Source: Yponomeuta sedellus (taxonomy: Eukaryota; Arthropoda; Insecta; Lepidoptera; Yponomeutidae). Taken from it: a stretch of DNA of 64,000 nucleotides. The notes beneath the pieces were generated by a model. The model was given only the letters and a program-made list of their open reading frames with translations, did not search any database and had not been told where the DNA came from. Every line of letters begins with the position of its first letter. Within the stretch, counting starts at the first letter, position 1. A program made the translations under genes and the position numbers. The DNA lies in assembly GCA_934045075.1 (NCBI GenBank), contig OW203724.1, forward strand, positions 24,813,528-24,877,527. Reading direction: 5' to 3'. Shown here one piece after another: positions 21,284 through 31,314 of the stretch.

Positions 21284-22034
21284 AGGCCTGGCCAAACCAA
21301 GGCGTCCAGGTCGCGTCCGCGGTGGCGTGCGCGGTGGCGATAACTATGCGTGCAAAAGTTGTTCGCACTGTCGCGTTTGTTCTTGCGTTCACCAGGCTGG
21401 AGTCACGTCATTAACTACAATGCTTTCTGATACAGAAAGTGAAATTAAAGAAGTTTTACTTTTGGCTGCTCTCATTGAAGATGAAGAGGAACAGGAAAGG
21501 TAAGTAGAACACAATCACATTAATTCTAGTGAACATCAATTGTAAGCTAATGTCTCATTCATTACATAGGTATGATTTTTTTTTTCAGAAGAACAAGAGT
21601 ATGGGTACACAGTAAAACCAGAGAAAGGGAAGGTGAATTCCATACCTTGCACTAGCAATCAGGTAAAGATGAAAAGCGAGTTTTCATTTACTATAGAATG
21701 TTTTTCTCGTATTCTTATAATCAGACTAAGAAATATCATATAACAATGGGTATATGTGAACCTCATTTATAATTACTTCCGGTTCCATCATGAATACTTT
21801 AAAAACTAAAAAACACAGTTTTTTCCAACAAAAATAGCTGCGTGCAGCGTCCTAATGTAACAAGCGCGATCTGATCGCCACCGCTGCGTGCAGACGCTGC
21901 ACCAGGCAGGACGCCGTGGCCAAACAGAGGACGCCTCGATGTGAACACGTCGCTACAAGTTTGTACGCAACAACTGATCGCTACCGCGCACGCCACCGCG
22001 GACGCGAGCTGGACGCGTTGGTTTGGCAAGGCCT
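21284..22034 (+). mobile_element. Non-autonomous PIF/Harbinger transposon
   Basis: Terminal inverted repeats of about 55 bp (21284-21340 and 21980-22034) start AGGCCTGGCCAAACC / AGGCCTTGCCAAACC and are flanked by the 3-bp duplication TTA (21281-21283, 22035-22037), as Harbinger requires. Inside, the start of a spliced transposase gene survives. The rest, including the catalytic region, is deleted. Confidence 0.8.
21420..21655 (+). pseudogene. Harbinger transposase remnant, two exons
   Basis: The ATG at 21420 opens exon 1 (21420-21499), rich in acidic residues. An 89-bp intron follows (21500-21588, GTAAGT ... TTTTTTTTTTCAG). Exon 2 continues in frame with 'RTRVWVHSKTREREGEFHTL', the characteristic start of Harbinger transposases (R-x-x-WVH-P ... 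GEFHTL), and stops at the TAG at 21653-21655. A frameshifted continuation ('KDEKRVFIYYRM') is visible just after. The catalytic DDE residues lie in the deleted part. Confidence 0.7.
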
Positions 22035-22039
22035 TTAAA

Positions 22040-22880
22040 GATATAAAAAAATAATAGAAATATCTAGGATGCCTACATATAAAGAACAATGCAAAAAACC
22101 ATATATCGATTGAAAACTTGCATAAAAAATATATATCATTATAGAGGCCGTATCAAAAAACAAATAATGTGAAAAAAAAACTTTTAAATTCTTTTATTAA
22201 TAACATGTCGAAATACTTTTCCCGAGTTAATACTCCAGTCACGTGATACAAGAAACATGCGTCATAAGTATGACGTCACAAGGTGATGCGTTTACTAATA
22301 TTTAAGTTATTACTTAAAAGTTTTATTTAAGACTGCGCCCTAAAGTTTGGCATTCAAAGTAAAATAAGTTTTTTTTAATCTACATCTCGTACTTCTAATA
22401 CGTTTCTACTTCTTTTTTTTTTTCATCATATTTTTTTCCTAAAGTTTTATATCAGTAAATTTTGATGCAGGTTCCTCAATGTAAACTTCATTAGTAGTAG
22501 CTAGTAGTGGCACGTAGTAGAACATACCACGTCAGTACTTCTATTTTGATCGGACAAGGAAAATCTGCGACGCACAGACAACCCAGCCACGTGTACAAAA
22601 TGTATTCAAAAATACCAGACTATTCATCTATAACAATAACAATATAGCGCCGAGATACATTTTATACGATAATCGCGTCGTATTGTACGTAATTATTTAT
22701 TTCTCAGTGGACATAGTAAAACTGCGTAGTAGTGGTTTTAGCCTGCATTTGCACACCGTATAATAGTGAGACAGAAGGCTTACTGAGATACCAATCCCAC
22801 TGCAGATTATGCTACACGGCACAGTCCTTCTCTTAGAAAGATAGTATGAATTGAGTGTCTATTTCAAGCACCGAGGCATT
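22040..22880. other. AT-rich DNA, nothing recognised
   Basis: Low-complexity A/T tracts and a cAMP-response-like 'tatgacgtcac' near 22278. No coding frame or repeat partner was seen. Confidence 0.35.
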
Positions 22881-22884
22881 TGAA

Positions 22885-22985
22885 AACTTTAGATAGGCCA
22901 CCAATTGTATTGTATCTTTATAATTATTTTATGTTTGTTTTTTTCTGGTCTACAATAAAGAATATTCTTATCTTATTTTATAATA
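22885..22985 (+). mobile_element. Jockey-like LINE 3' end fragment
   Basis: 'taggccaccaattgtattg', then 'ctacaataaagaatattct' with a TTATC-like tail. The same terminus is seen at 28215-28320, 39480-39575 and 60342-60430. Confidence 0.6.
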
Positions 22986-23344
22986 AGAGAATCCCTCTAA
23001 CAGCATTTTATTATTTATAACAGCAAATTGAGGTTTTATCATGTTTAGAAAAATAAAAATAAACTTTTAATATAGAATAGAAATAATTATTTCTCTTCAT
23101 AATATTAATTTAAAGTAGGTGAAAAGTATTTTAGTATAATGATAAGTATAATTGTAAATAAATAATTCATTAGTTTTTCAAACATTTAGTTGTTTTTTAC
23201 ATGTTCATTTGTGTCAAAGGAGAAATAGAATGCTTTTAATTAATATTATAAAGAGGAAACAACAAAAGAATACCAAACGAACTAATTTTTTATTAGTTTC
23301 CATGTCTTTATGACTTATAATAAAGCTTTATAAGTCTTTTTTAA

Positions 23345-23480
23345 GGCTACAATAGCTCATTAGCTCAGTTGGGAGAGCACTGGGCTACAAGTGATGCAAA
23401 TTACTTCAACCAGATGTTGCTGCCTGTACGTAATACAGAGAGTATTGTTAAGAGGTTCGAAATTTCACTGATGCCGGTAA
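23345..23480 (+). repeat. Degenerate tRNA-like sequence
   Basis: 'tagctcagttgggagagcac' (A-box-like) and, about 90 bp on, 'aggttcgaaattt' (weak B box). Spacing and stems do not support a functional tRNA. It is probably the head of an old SINE. A lone T-arm-like motif lies at 24125-24150. Confidence 0.4.
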
Positions 23481-23896
23481 GTTGGGAGAGCGCTGGCATG
23501 GTTAGCCAATAAGTCTTTTCACAGAAATTAATAGAATAGAAATTTCTTTTTAATAAGTTTATTTACAATTCTAAGCACGATCGAATCTCAATTTGTGCCC
23601 TTTGAACGTATTGCCAAAGATTCGTTTCGATCTGAAATGACGATAGTAAATAACAACCAAACGGTTTTTTGGCGCTTAAGCTTTTCTTACGATGTTTATC
23701 TTCGTCGTTAGCGAGAACAAAATTATACCTAGTTTCCAAAAAGAGTAATATATACGTATATATCAAAAGAAGAACTATAAGTTTTTATAATACAATATCA
23801 TAATTCTCTGATGATGAAGATAATTCTCCGAAATAAACACATATTTAACAAAATGTATTACTTATAGTATTTTCTAAGGTTAACACGAGCAGTAGA

Positions 23897-24052
23897 CATA
23901 ATTAAAACTGTTTTTATACGGATTTATGCTCGTTTATTACATTTTTACAATTTTCCAACGTTTCGGCACTTTTTCAGGTGCCGTGGTCCCGGATGACTAA
24001 ACGGATGATGAATAAACGAGCATAAATCCGTATAAAAACAGTTTTAATTATG
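23897..24052. mobile_element. Foldback element, 42-bp perfect inverted repeat
   Basis: Arms 23897-23938 and 24011-24052 are perfect reverse complements (starting cataattaaaactg...), with a 72-bp loop containing 'ggcactttttcaggtgcc', itself a small hairpin. No coding content. Confidence 0.75.
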
Positions 24053-24267
24053 TATTACTTAGTCAAAAATATATTAGAAAAAAGTTACTCCTCAAAAGTT
24101 ATATTTTATTATACTTTTTAAGGACCCAGGTTCGATTCCCTGAGCCTGACCAATGACTTCGTTTTCTAAGTTACGTCCATTTCTCATGTATCGTAGTAAT
24201 ACCGCTCACTCACTGTGAAGGATAACTAACATCCTTAGAAAAACTGAGTGTCTGAGATGTTTAAATA

Positions 24268-24386
24268 CCTTAGCGCTCTATATTGCCAATCCGCGGTGGG
24301 CACGCGTGGTAATCAAGCCCAGCCCATACTCTCTCTCTTAGAGAAGGCCTGTGCTCCGCAGTGGGACGTTTATAGGATAAATAAAA
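24268..24386 (+). repeat. Dispersed RTE-like 3' end
   Basis: 'ccaatccgcggtgggcacgc' followed by 'gcagtgggacgtttatagg'. Close relatives at 28428-28520 and 46733-46850. Confidence 0.5.
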
Positions 24387-24499
24387 AAGTAATTGATGGA
24401 TTAGGACAACGAGTCATCGATTTGAGGAGAAATTACAAATTTAGAAAGATAAACGCATTATTACCCGACTGCGGCGAGGCCCAAAAGGAGGGTAATGTG

Positions 24500-24680
24500 T
24501 TTAGTTCTATTTTACTGGCTGTGCCCGGCTGTGTTACCCGCGTTTATCAATTTTCCCATGGGATTAATCCACGGTGTCAGCTAACGTCATACCAAATCGC
24601 TCCAGCAGTTTAGATGTGAAATGGTAACAAACATACACACTCACAAACTTTCGCCTCTATAATATTTGTGTGATTTGATG
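24500..24680 (+). repeat. Dispersed repeat R7
   Basis: 'acactcacaaactttcgcct' preceded by 'gctccagcagtttagatg'. The same family occurs at 53645-53880 and in part at 53460-53640. This is a common lepidopteran interspersed repeat whose class I cannot assign. Confidence 0.5.
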
Positions 24681-24965
24681 ACACTATAATTTTCACGGGC
24701 AAAATGCCTTGGCGTCGGTTATGTTTGAGTGAGTCAGACTTTCTGTGCTTGGATGGATCACATACTGTTTTGGTTCCACGTGTCTCTGTATGTCTGTGTG
24801 TCAATGAGTCATTCATTCAGTAAGAACACAGCGTATTTATGAGTAGTTGCGTGTGTGCTCGGGCATGCGTGTGCTTATGGAAGACTCGACCGGTTTGATG
24901 ATTTATTGACGTAACTAATTTTCGGTTTTATTGTTTGCCTTGTTTGACATTGATGACAAACAGTC

Positions 24966-25307
24966 GATATCAACCCTTGTATGTCCCCACTGCTGGGGCA
25001 CGGGTCTCTTCCTGGATCGCAGGAAGGCTAGCCCACCACGGGGGCCAACAAGGTTGATGGAGGATTGTAAGACAGTGGCGGGCCTTACTGTCAGAAGTTA
25101 TCAAGCCGCCCATAAGGCCTCTGAATTGATTTAACAACAGCCATTACATGACAGCCACACCAACAGCTTAGCGTGCTTTGGAAAGCACGGAAGCACTCGG
25201 AAAAATGCCACTAGAAAGTCACCCATCCTGCACCTGACCGCTCCTGTTGTTGCTTCACTCAAGTGATTGATTCCAATCACTCGGTTCGACTAGGCCTCCA
25301 GCGCTTC
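24966..25307 (-). mobile_element. 5S-derived SINE, subfamily 1
   Basis: Nearly full length in reverse. The 5S-like head is at 25200-25307 and the 3' end ('gtatgtccccactgctgggg' in plus reading) is at 24966. Confidence 0.7.
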
Positions 25308-25639
25308 GGACAGGGAGCGAGGACAGACTGTAACACTGACAAAATAAGCTTACTTTAATTGGTTGAATGTGCCTTAATTTATTGAAGACTTCTTACACAG
25401 CCTTCCGTTTACATCGCAATTTCTCTGATACGATTTGGTGGATCTGGTGGATTTGGTGGGTATAATAACCTGGCCCCGCAAACGTTGTTCAGTCATATTA
25501 ATTAACTTACCAAATATACACTAAACCTTACATACCACTCGATAAAGCCATTTCGAAGGAGGTCGATAACAAACAATGTAACGCAAGAATTTTATATATT
25601 AGAAGATAATTTACTTAACAAAAATAACTTCAACATAGC

Positions 25640-26120
25640 ACAATTACTTGTCCTGGTTCCAAACTAGGATACCTCGGGCTACGTTAACCAGACAAGGACA
25701 TTACAAATCTATACATATAAAATTCAAAGTCCTGACTGACTTACTGACTCACTCATCAGCGCCCTGCCCTTGCCGTTGGACCTAGGAAGCTGAAACTTTG
25801 CACAGAGGGTCTATATATAATGTAGGCATTATCAGTTTTTTTTTTAATTTAACCCCTAAGGGGGCGAAAAGGGTTGCCAAAACTTTTGTGGGAGGTATAA
25901 AGAATGTTGTCTAATTTTCTTGAAACTTAAAATAAATACTTTTCAACTCAATTGATTGAACACTTGTTTCGCCGTTTTTTTAAATTTAACCCTTGGGAGT
26001 GAACGGGTGCATAATTTTTTAGCTACTTAACCCGCTTAGCCCGCGACTCAGTCCGCGTGGACACGCGGACTGAGTCGCGGGCAAAAGCTAGTATGAATAT
26101 AAACCTAATGCCATTTGAAC
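25640..26120 (-). mobile_element. SINE S2 fragment interrupted by a Helitron
   Basis: The S2 body ('ggttccaaactaggatacc') runs to 25707 ('attacaaa') and resumes after the Helitron at 26092 ('tatgaatataaacc'). Confidence 0.6.
25708..26091 (+). mobile_element. Non-autonomous Helitron
   Basis: It begins TC (TCTATACATATAAAA) and ends CTAG (26088-26091). It has inserted between A (25707) and T (26092) without target duplication, all Helitron rules. Six bases before CTAG ends, a perfect 20-bp stem hairpin (26039-26058 with 26063-26082, loop GGAC) forms the Helitron terminator. There is no Rep/helicase coding; the 384-bp body contains 'cccctaagggggcgaaaagg'. Confidence 0.85.
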
Positions 26121-26231
26121 CGAACAAGTTTTCCTAATCTCTAAAAAATCCTCTGCGATCGAAACCTAAGCATTGAGACACGTGCAACAGTTTCAAGTCT
26201 TCTCCGTGCTTTTAAACGGAGGAGAGGCATT

Positions 26232-26402
26232 GACACTTACATAGAATATAGAGGTGCTTGAGATGTGGGTGTACCGCCGCCGGATGCTTAGAATTTCTGA
26301 AAGAGAATTTCTCAACTGTACCGTTCTGCATAAAATGAAAAAGATGATAGAGGTACTTAACACCATTAAGAAACAGAAGCTGAGGTATTTCGGACATATA
26401 AG
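26232..26402 (+). pseudogene. RTE reverse transcriptase remnant
   Basis: Degenerate frame with 'EMWVYRR' and later a match to the KKQKLRYFGHI motif, adjacent conserved blocks in RTE proteins, with indels between them. Confidence 0.55.
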
Positions 26403-26408
26403 ATAAGA

Positions 26409-26601
26409 TGAGACGAGACGAGACGAGACGAGACGAGACGAGACGAGACGAGACGAGACGAGACGAGACGAGACGAGACGAGACGAGACGAGACGAGACG
26501 AGACGAGACGAGACGAGACGAGACGAGACGAGACGAGACGAGACGAGACGAGACGAGACGAGACGAGACGAGACGAGACGAGACGAGACGAGACGAGACG
26601 A
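26409..26601. repeat. GAGAC pentanucleotide microsatellite
   Basis: About 39 nearly perfect tandem GAGAC units, starting right at the RTE remnant ('cataagataagatgagacg') and ending where a piece of the tRNA-like retroposon begins. Confidence 0.95.
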
Positions 26602-26606
26602 GTCGT

Positions 26607-26970
26607 TTAGTGAAATTTTTAGCCTCTAAATAGGTTTTTAAATTTGTCCTTGGAACGATGTATATAATTTATAAATAATAAAAACTGGAACAACTTCAGG
26701 TGTTGTTTTATTTGTAGATTAGTATGTACTTAGTAATATTAAAACAGAAAAACTGGATAAAAACGGATAAGCAGGTAAAAAGTCAGATCTGGTCAAAGGG
26801 TAAAGTAGTAGTGGTGAAAAATGAGGGAAATCGAAGAATGTGTGACGTACATAATTTAAATATTTGAAAATTATAGATGGAAAAAGAAATAAAAATGGTA
26901 TAAAGAGGTTTGCACCGTCACATCCTTAGCACGGATTAGTGCCTTAAAAATAAAAATAGTATAAACTCTT
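26607..26970 (+). mobile_element. tRNA-like retroposon pieces (P family), interrupted
   Basis: 'tttttagcctctaaatagg' at about 26617-26655 and the matching continuation 'cttagcacggattagtgcc' at 26930-26970, separated by about 270 bp of unrelated AT-rich DNA. Confidence 0.5.
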
Positions 26971-27041
26971 GATTGCCAATACCTAAGCTAATCATACTTT
27001 TATGTAAATGGAAAAAAAAATATTTTTACCAGTAAGTGGTT

Positions 27042-27262
27042 TAAATAAAATGTAAAAACCTATTTAGAGGCTTAAAATTTCACCCATGCCGGGATTCGAA
27101 CCCGCAACCTCTGGCTATCCGTGCCAGCGCTCTACCAATTGAGCCAGAGGTTGCGGGTTCGAATCCCGACATGGGTGAAATCTTTAGCCTCTAAATATGT
27201 TTTTAAATTTGTCCCTAGCACGGGTTAGTGCATTAAAAATAAAAATAGTGTAAATAAAATGT
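27042..27262. mobile_element. Palindromic tRNA-like retroposon P with TSD
   Basis: Flanked by the 12-bp duplication taaataaaatgt (27042-27053, 27251-27262). The interior is an imperfect hairpin of two opposed tRNA-like copies with B boxes 'gggttcgaatccc', then a tail 'gggttagtgcattaaaaat' that is the reverse complement of the 5' head of other copies. The minus-strand half has a tRNA-like A box, a 5-bp anticodon stem (CTGGC/GCCAG) and a T arm, but no acceptor pairing, so it is not a tRNA gene. Confidence 0.8.
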
Positions 27263-27794
27263 GTTTATTTATTTAGTTTAACAGTCCTCCCTTATGAAGG
27301 TAAACACTTAAAAGTGCAAAACATAACGCTCGCGCGTTTTAAAAACCATTAAGAAAATATGGCGAATCATGACACAGTAACTAATCGTATTTTAATTGGT
27401 TACTACTATTATAGTAATACAGTGTTAAAACAGTTGTTAGCAATAGATAACAAAGATATTTGCAGTTGATAATTTCCTGTTAAAAATAGTGTTTCTGTCT
27501 ATCATTAGTTAAAGACTCGTTAGGCTTTTATCTAAGTACTAAAAAGTAATTAGCTACAGTCAATCGGCTGAATAACGCTAAATGCTTTGCATGAATATTG
27601 TAACAACAGTAAATTCGCGATTAGACCCGTTTAATATACAGGGTGTCTCATTCAAATCTATACTGACCAGTATGGGAAAGTCTGAAACTATAAGACATAC
27701 GAAGATCTGTTCTAATGAACCATGTCATCGATTTTAATAACAAGAAAAACTGCATTCATACATTTTAAAAAACATCTGTACTCCGTTCGGGAAT

Positions 27795-28022
27795 CGAACC
27801 CGGTTGTTTTTTTCCGCTGCCTTTTTCTCCACTACAATACGACCCGAGGGCTGCGTGCGGCTTACATTTTACATTGTAGGTACCTTGCTTTTAGCAATAA
27901 GGCCGCCAATTGTACTATGTTTTTCCAGTGTATAATAAAGAATATTCTTACCTATCTTATCTTTCCATTGACATTCAGCAAACAGAATGTAAATTCTTCA
28001 GTTAAAATAAATTGATTTGACT
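27795..28022 (+). mobile_element. 3' end fragment of a B-like LINE
   Basis: Reverse of the B 3' UTR: 'ccgctgcctttttctccac', 'gcttacattttacattg', then 'acattcagcaaacagaatg'. It includes a small Jockey-tail-like insertion ('taataaagaatattcttac'). Confidence 0.6.
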
Positions 28023-28214
28023 TGACACATCCAATCCATCTACAAACAATCTATTTATCTATCCACAACGTAGTTATTATATTCATACCAGATAGGTATA
28101 ACAAATAAGTCCATTGCGAAATTACCGTTCATTAAGGGAAGTACCTTTCCGTCACGTTTTGATCAGCTAAAGGGGATGTTTTCATTCAATTACTTTACAT
28201 GTAGGTGTGGGTTA

Positions 28215-28320
28215 GAAATAGCTATTAGCAATAAGGCCACCAATCTCACTGTATCTTTGTAAATATTTTGGTTTGTTTTTCTCTAGTGTAAAACACAGTA
28301 TATTTTTAACTTATCTTCTT
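28215..28320 (+). mobile_element. Jockey-like LINE 3' end fragment
   Basis: 'gcaataaggccaccaatctc' then a T-rich stretch and a tail; same terminus type as 22885. Confidence 0.5.
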
Positions 28321-28427
28321 AACGAAGAAGTCTGTACAAGATGACCCAGTACATTAATTAGGTACCATAATATTGTTAGCTAAATGTGAAGGAACACATC
28401 GTGATAAAATGAGGTGCTAACATACCT

Positions 28428-28520
28428 CAGCGCTTGAAATGGCTTATCCGCGGTGGGCACGCATAGTAATTAAGCCCATACTCTCTCTTCTCTGAAAGAA
28501 GGCCTAAGCCATACAGTGGC
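28428..28520 (+). repeat. Dispersed RTE-like 3' end
   Basis: 'cctcagcgcttgaaatgg', 'ccgcggtgggcacgc'; relative of 24268 and 46733. Confidence 0.45.
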
Positions 28521-28976
28521 ACTTATGTAGCCTGCATTATTAATCCGCTAAAAAACACGATCTGTGCTTTTAATAGTATTATATTTTTTTTTTATTTACT
28601 AAAGTGCCCAACATTACAGTGTTAACTAATTCGTTGAACAAATACATTTTTAAACCATAAATTTGACACCACTAACAAAACTAGCCTTAGTAAATATTTA
28701 ACAATAAAGATTTTTTTGTATTTCTTCTGTGCACCCGAAAAGCAAATAAAATAAATCAACATTTTGTACAGCCTTGTAAAGGATTTTTATAGCTCTAGTG
28801 AGCAGCGATTATGATTGTAGAGAAGCCCTTTTTATGTCAGACATTCAGACGGACGGCCACTCTCTCTCTGATAAAAGTATGTACTCTGAAGTGTGACGTA
28901 CTTATAAAGGGTAAATAAAAAATGATGACACCACACCAACCAAACTTACGATCTTGGCTGGTCACTGGTAAAAGTC

Positions 28977-29808
28977 GATATCAACCCTTTCATGTCCCAC
29001 TGCTGGGTCACGGGTCTCTTCCTGCATCGCAGGAAGGTTAGGCCATACACCACCACGGGGACCTAGTCCGGGTTGGTGGAGGATTGTAAGACAGTGGCGG
29101 GCCTTACAGTCAGACGTTATCAAGCCGCACATAAGGCCTCTGACGTGGCTTAGCGTGCCTTGCGAAGTACGGAAGCGCTCGGAAAAATGCCACTAGTGGT
29201 AGTAGTAAAATATTTAATAGCAATAGAGTCATATTATACAGAAAATCATAAATTCCCAATAATGCACAGTCAATTTACAAGAACAATTAGTAAACATATG
29301 TTAATACAACCGCCTGCAAATAATTACTATGGAGAACGAACAAGAGATTATTTGACACCTAGAATTTGTAATAGCTATCCTCTTTTGCTTGATGAAACAA
29401 AATTATGTAAAGCCACACTTAAGTATAAACTTAAAGAACTAATGATAAAATAAAACTACACCTATGTAAGATAAGATAAGAATATTCTTTATTGTGCCAG
29501 GAAAACACATAGAAAACATAATGATGTGCTTGAGAAGAATCATTAATATGTATTATGTTGTTTATGTATACAAATAATATACGTATAAAATAAGTTATCT
29601 ATATACAGAGATAGAGCGCTTCGCCAACAAACTGCTTTGCAGTTTGGCGTAATTGTGTAATTGGATAAGGTTTTTTTGTTTTTGTAAAAATAAATTAAAA
29701 AAAAAAAGTCACGGGACGGTCACCTGTCCTGCACCTGACCGCGCCTCTTGTAGCTTAACTTAAGTGATTGATTCCAATCATTCGGTTCGACTAGGCCACG
29801 AGCGCTTC
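28977..29808 (-). mobile_element. 5S-derived SINE split by a retroposon
   Basis: 3' part 28977-29203, 5' (5S-like) part 29708-29808. The family consensus resumes at 'gtcacgggacgg' without loss, so the 500 bp between are a later insertion. Confidence 0.75.
29204..29707 (+). mobile_element. 5'-truncated LINE 3' end nested in the SINE
   Basis: It carries the last codons of a LINE ORF2 ('YYGERTRDYLTPRICNSYP', stop at 29451-29453), a 3' UTR with a hairpin (29622-29649, gccaacaaactg / cagtttggc) and a poly(A) tail (29696-29707). A minus-strand Jockey tail scrap ('gaatattctttattgtgcc') sits in its UTR at about 29468-29530. Confidence 0.6.
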
Positions 29809-29910
29809 TGGTAAGAGTAAGTGAGCCTAATTTTTGTCTCGGGTCACGCGGTCAAACAAGTGCATTTGCCCTGTGCACGCACTCAAACCTTAACTACGGC
29901 CTAAGTAAAT

Positions 29911-29977
29911 AATGACAGGAACTGTCGTCGTAGATAGTTATGGTCCATTACTATCTACAACACACGTTCCTGTCATT
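29911..29977 (+). ncRNA. miRNA-like hairpin, unverified
   Basis: Two 28-nt arms (29911-29938, 29950-29977) pair with a 12-bp and a 9-bp perfect stretch around a mismatched middle of 7 nt, with an 11-nt loop. Size and shape fit an insect pre-miRNA or a small MITE. I recognise no known miRNA seed. Confidence 0.25.
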
Positions 29978-30054
29978 CCAACCAGCGTTCTGGGAAATTT
30001 CGCCAGTTGATGTGGACAAAGCTCACCTGTCGATACTTAATAAATAAATAAATA

Positions 30055-30292
30055 TTCATGGATATGTTACACAGATCTCGTTAGCCCTATACTAAGTACA
30101 ACTAAATGACTTCTGTTACAGGTGGTAACTCGAAGAAAGATTTAATACAATAAATACATAGATAACATCCAAAACCCGAGAAAAACTAGAAAAGTTCGTT
30201 TCCTAGCTTGACCCGGCCGGGGATCGTACCCGCGACCTTCGGTTTTACAGTGAGCGTGCCAAACCGCTGCGCCACCGAGGCCGTCCTTATCT
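30055..30292 (-). mobile_element. tRNA-derived SINE, family S3, full length
   Basis: The minus strand begins 'ggacggcctcggtggcgcagcgg' type sequence (A box) and 'gggtacgatccccgg' (B box). It ends at 'catgaatatttatttattta'. The tRNA-like head is well preserved. Confidence 0.75.
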
Positions 30293-30899
30293 GTTATAAA
30301 GAAGATTTTATTGTTAAAACTGCGTTTTCACGATCTTAGTAGACTCGGACATTTTTTATTTTTATTTGCTACAAAGATGCTATTCGTGTACAGTCACGAG
30401 CACTAAATGTATGCAATTCAGTAGGTACCTTGTCAAAGTCAAAATAGTCAATTTCTCATACATTAGAATGGAGGAGTTTAATGTGACAAGGTTCTAACGT
30501 GTTTACATATTAGTGCACTCGAGTTTACACCGAGTACACCGACCATTTTAGTAAAAAATAGTTTATTTCATTACAAGTGCGGAAAGGCTGTCATTGCAAA
30601 GAGTTCAGACAAATGTCGACAAGTCGGAACAAGTTGCAATGACGGTTTCGCACGTGAACTGAACGACTATTTTTAATACAGTTGCGAACAAAATAAGCAA
30701 TTTAATAAAGAAAAATTATTTGGAAAATAGCGCCAACCGTAAAAATATATAAACAGAATTTTTTTTTCTTCACCCATTCTCGTAGGCAAAGGGAACTATG
30801 CCCATACAGCCAAGTCTTCAGTAGATTTTTTTTATTGATATGAAATGAAAATGAAATTTAATGAGATGAAATGAAATGAAACCTAACTTAACTCATTCA

Positions 30900-31036
30900 T
30901 TACACTATTTTTATTTTTAATGCACTAACCCGTGCTAAGGAACGGCTCAATTGGTAGAGCGCTGGTACGGATAGCCAGAGGTTGCGGGTTCGAATCCCGG
31001 CATGGGTGAAATTTTTAGCCTCTAAATAGGTTTTTA
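30900..31036 (+). mobile_element. tRNA-like retroposon P, single (non-palindromic) copy with TSD
   Basis: Flanked by TTAACTCATTCA (30888-30899, 31034-31045). Head 'ttacactatttttattttta' plus 'gcactaacccgtgctaagg', then a tRNA-like body: A box 'ggctcaattggtagagcgc', B box 'gggttcgaatccc', end 'ctctaaataggttttta'. This is the unit from which the palindromic copies seem to be derived. Confidence 0.8.
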
Positions 31037-31314
31037 ACTCATTCAATCAAATCATTAAATCTGATATTGAAACAAATTAGTAGCTCATAAAAACTTCTTT
31101 GATTTTTTTTTTGTAAACACTTCATGGTTGGTTTTTCTTTTTAATAGACATTATTTTGACAGTTGGGAAAGAAAACGCACGAGTGCGGGAAAGGTAATAA
31201 AAAGCATGAGTGTATAATTAATAGCCCACTTCCCGCACGCTATACGTCCCTGTAATACGCCACTTTTTGAGCAACTGTATTAAAAAGGTCTCTTATGATA
31301 CTACCTGAGCAAAA

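Noticed and set aside
22270..22290. CRE-like 'tatgacgtcac' motif as a regulatory site
   Set aside because: A single short match without any promoter context.
26408..26629. 73-codon frame of repeated DETRR residues
   Set aside because: A direct translation of the GAGAC microsatellite; no start context or conservation.
27100..27175. Possible tRNA gene (A box, anticodon stem, B box)
   Set aside because: No acceptor stem pairing, an odd base before the anticodon, and the unit sits in a repeated retroposon with TSDs.
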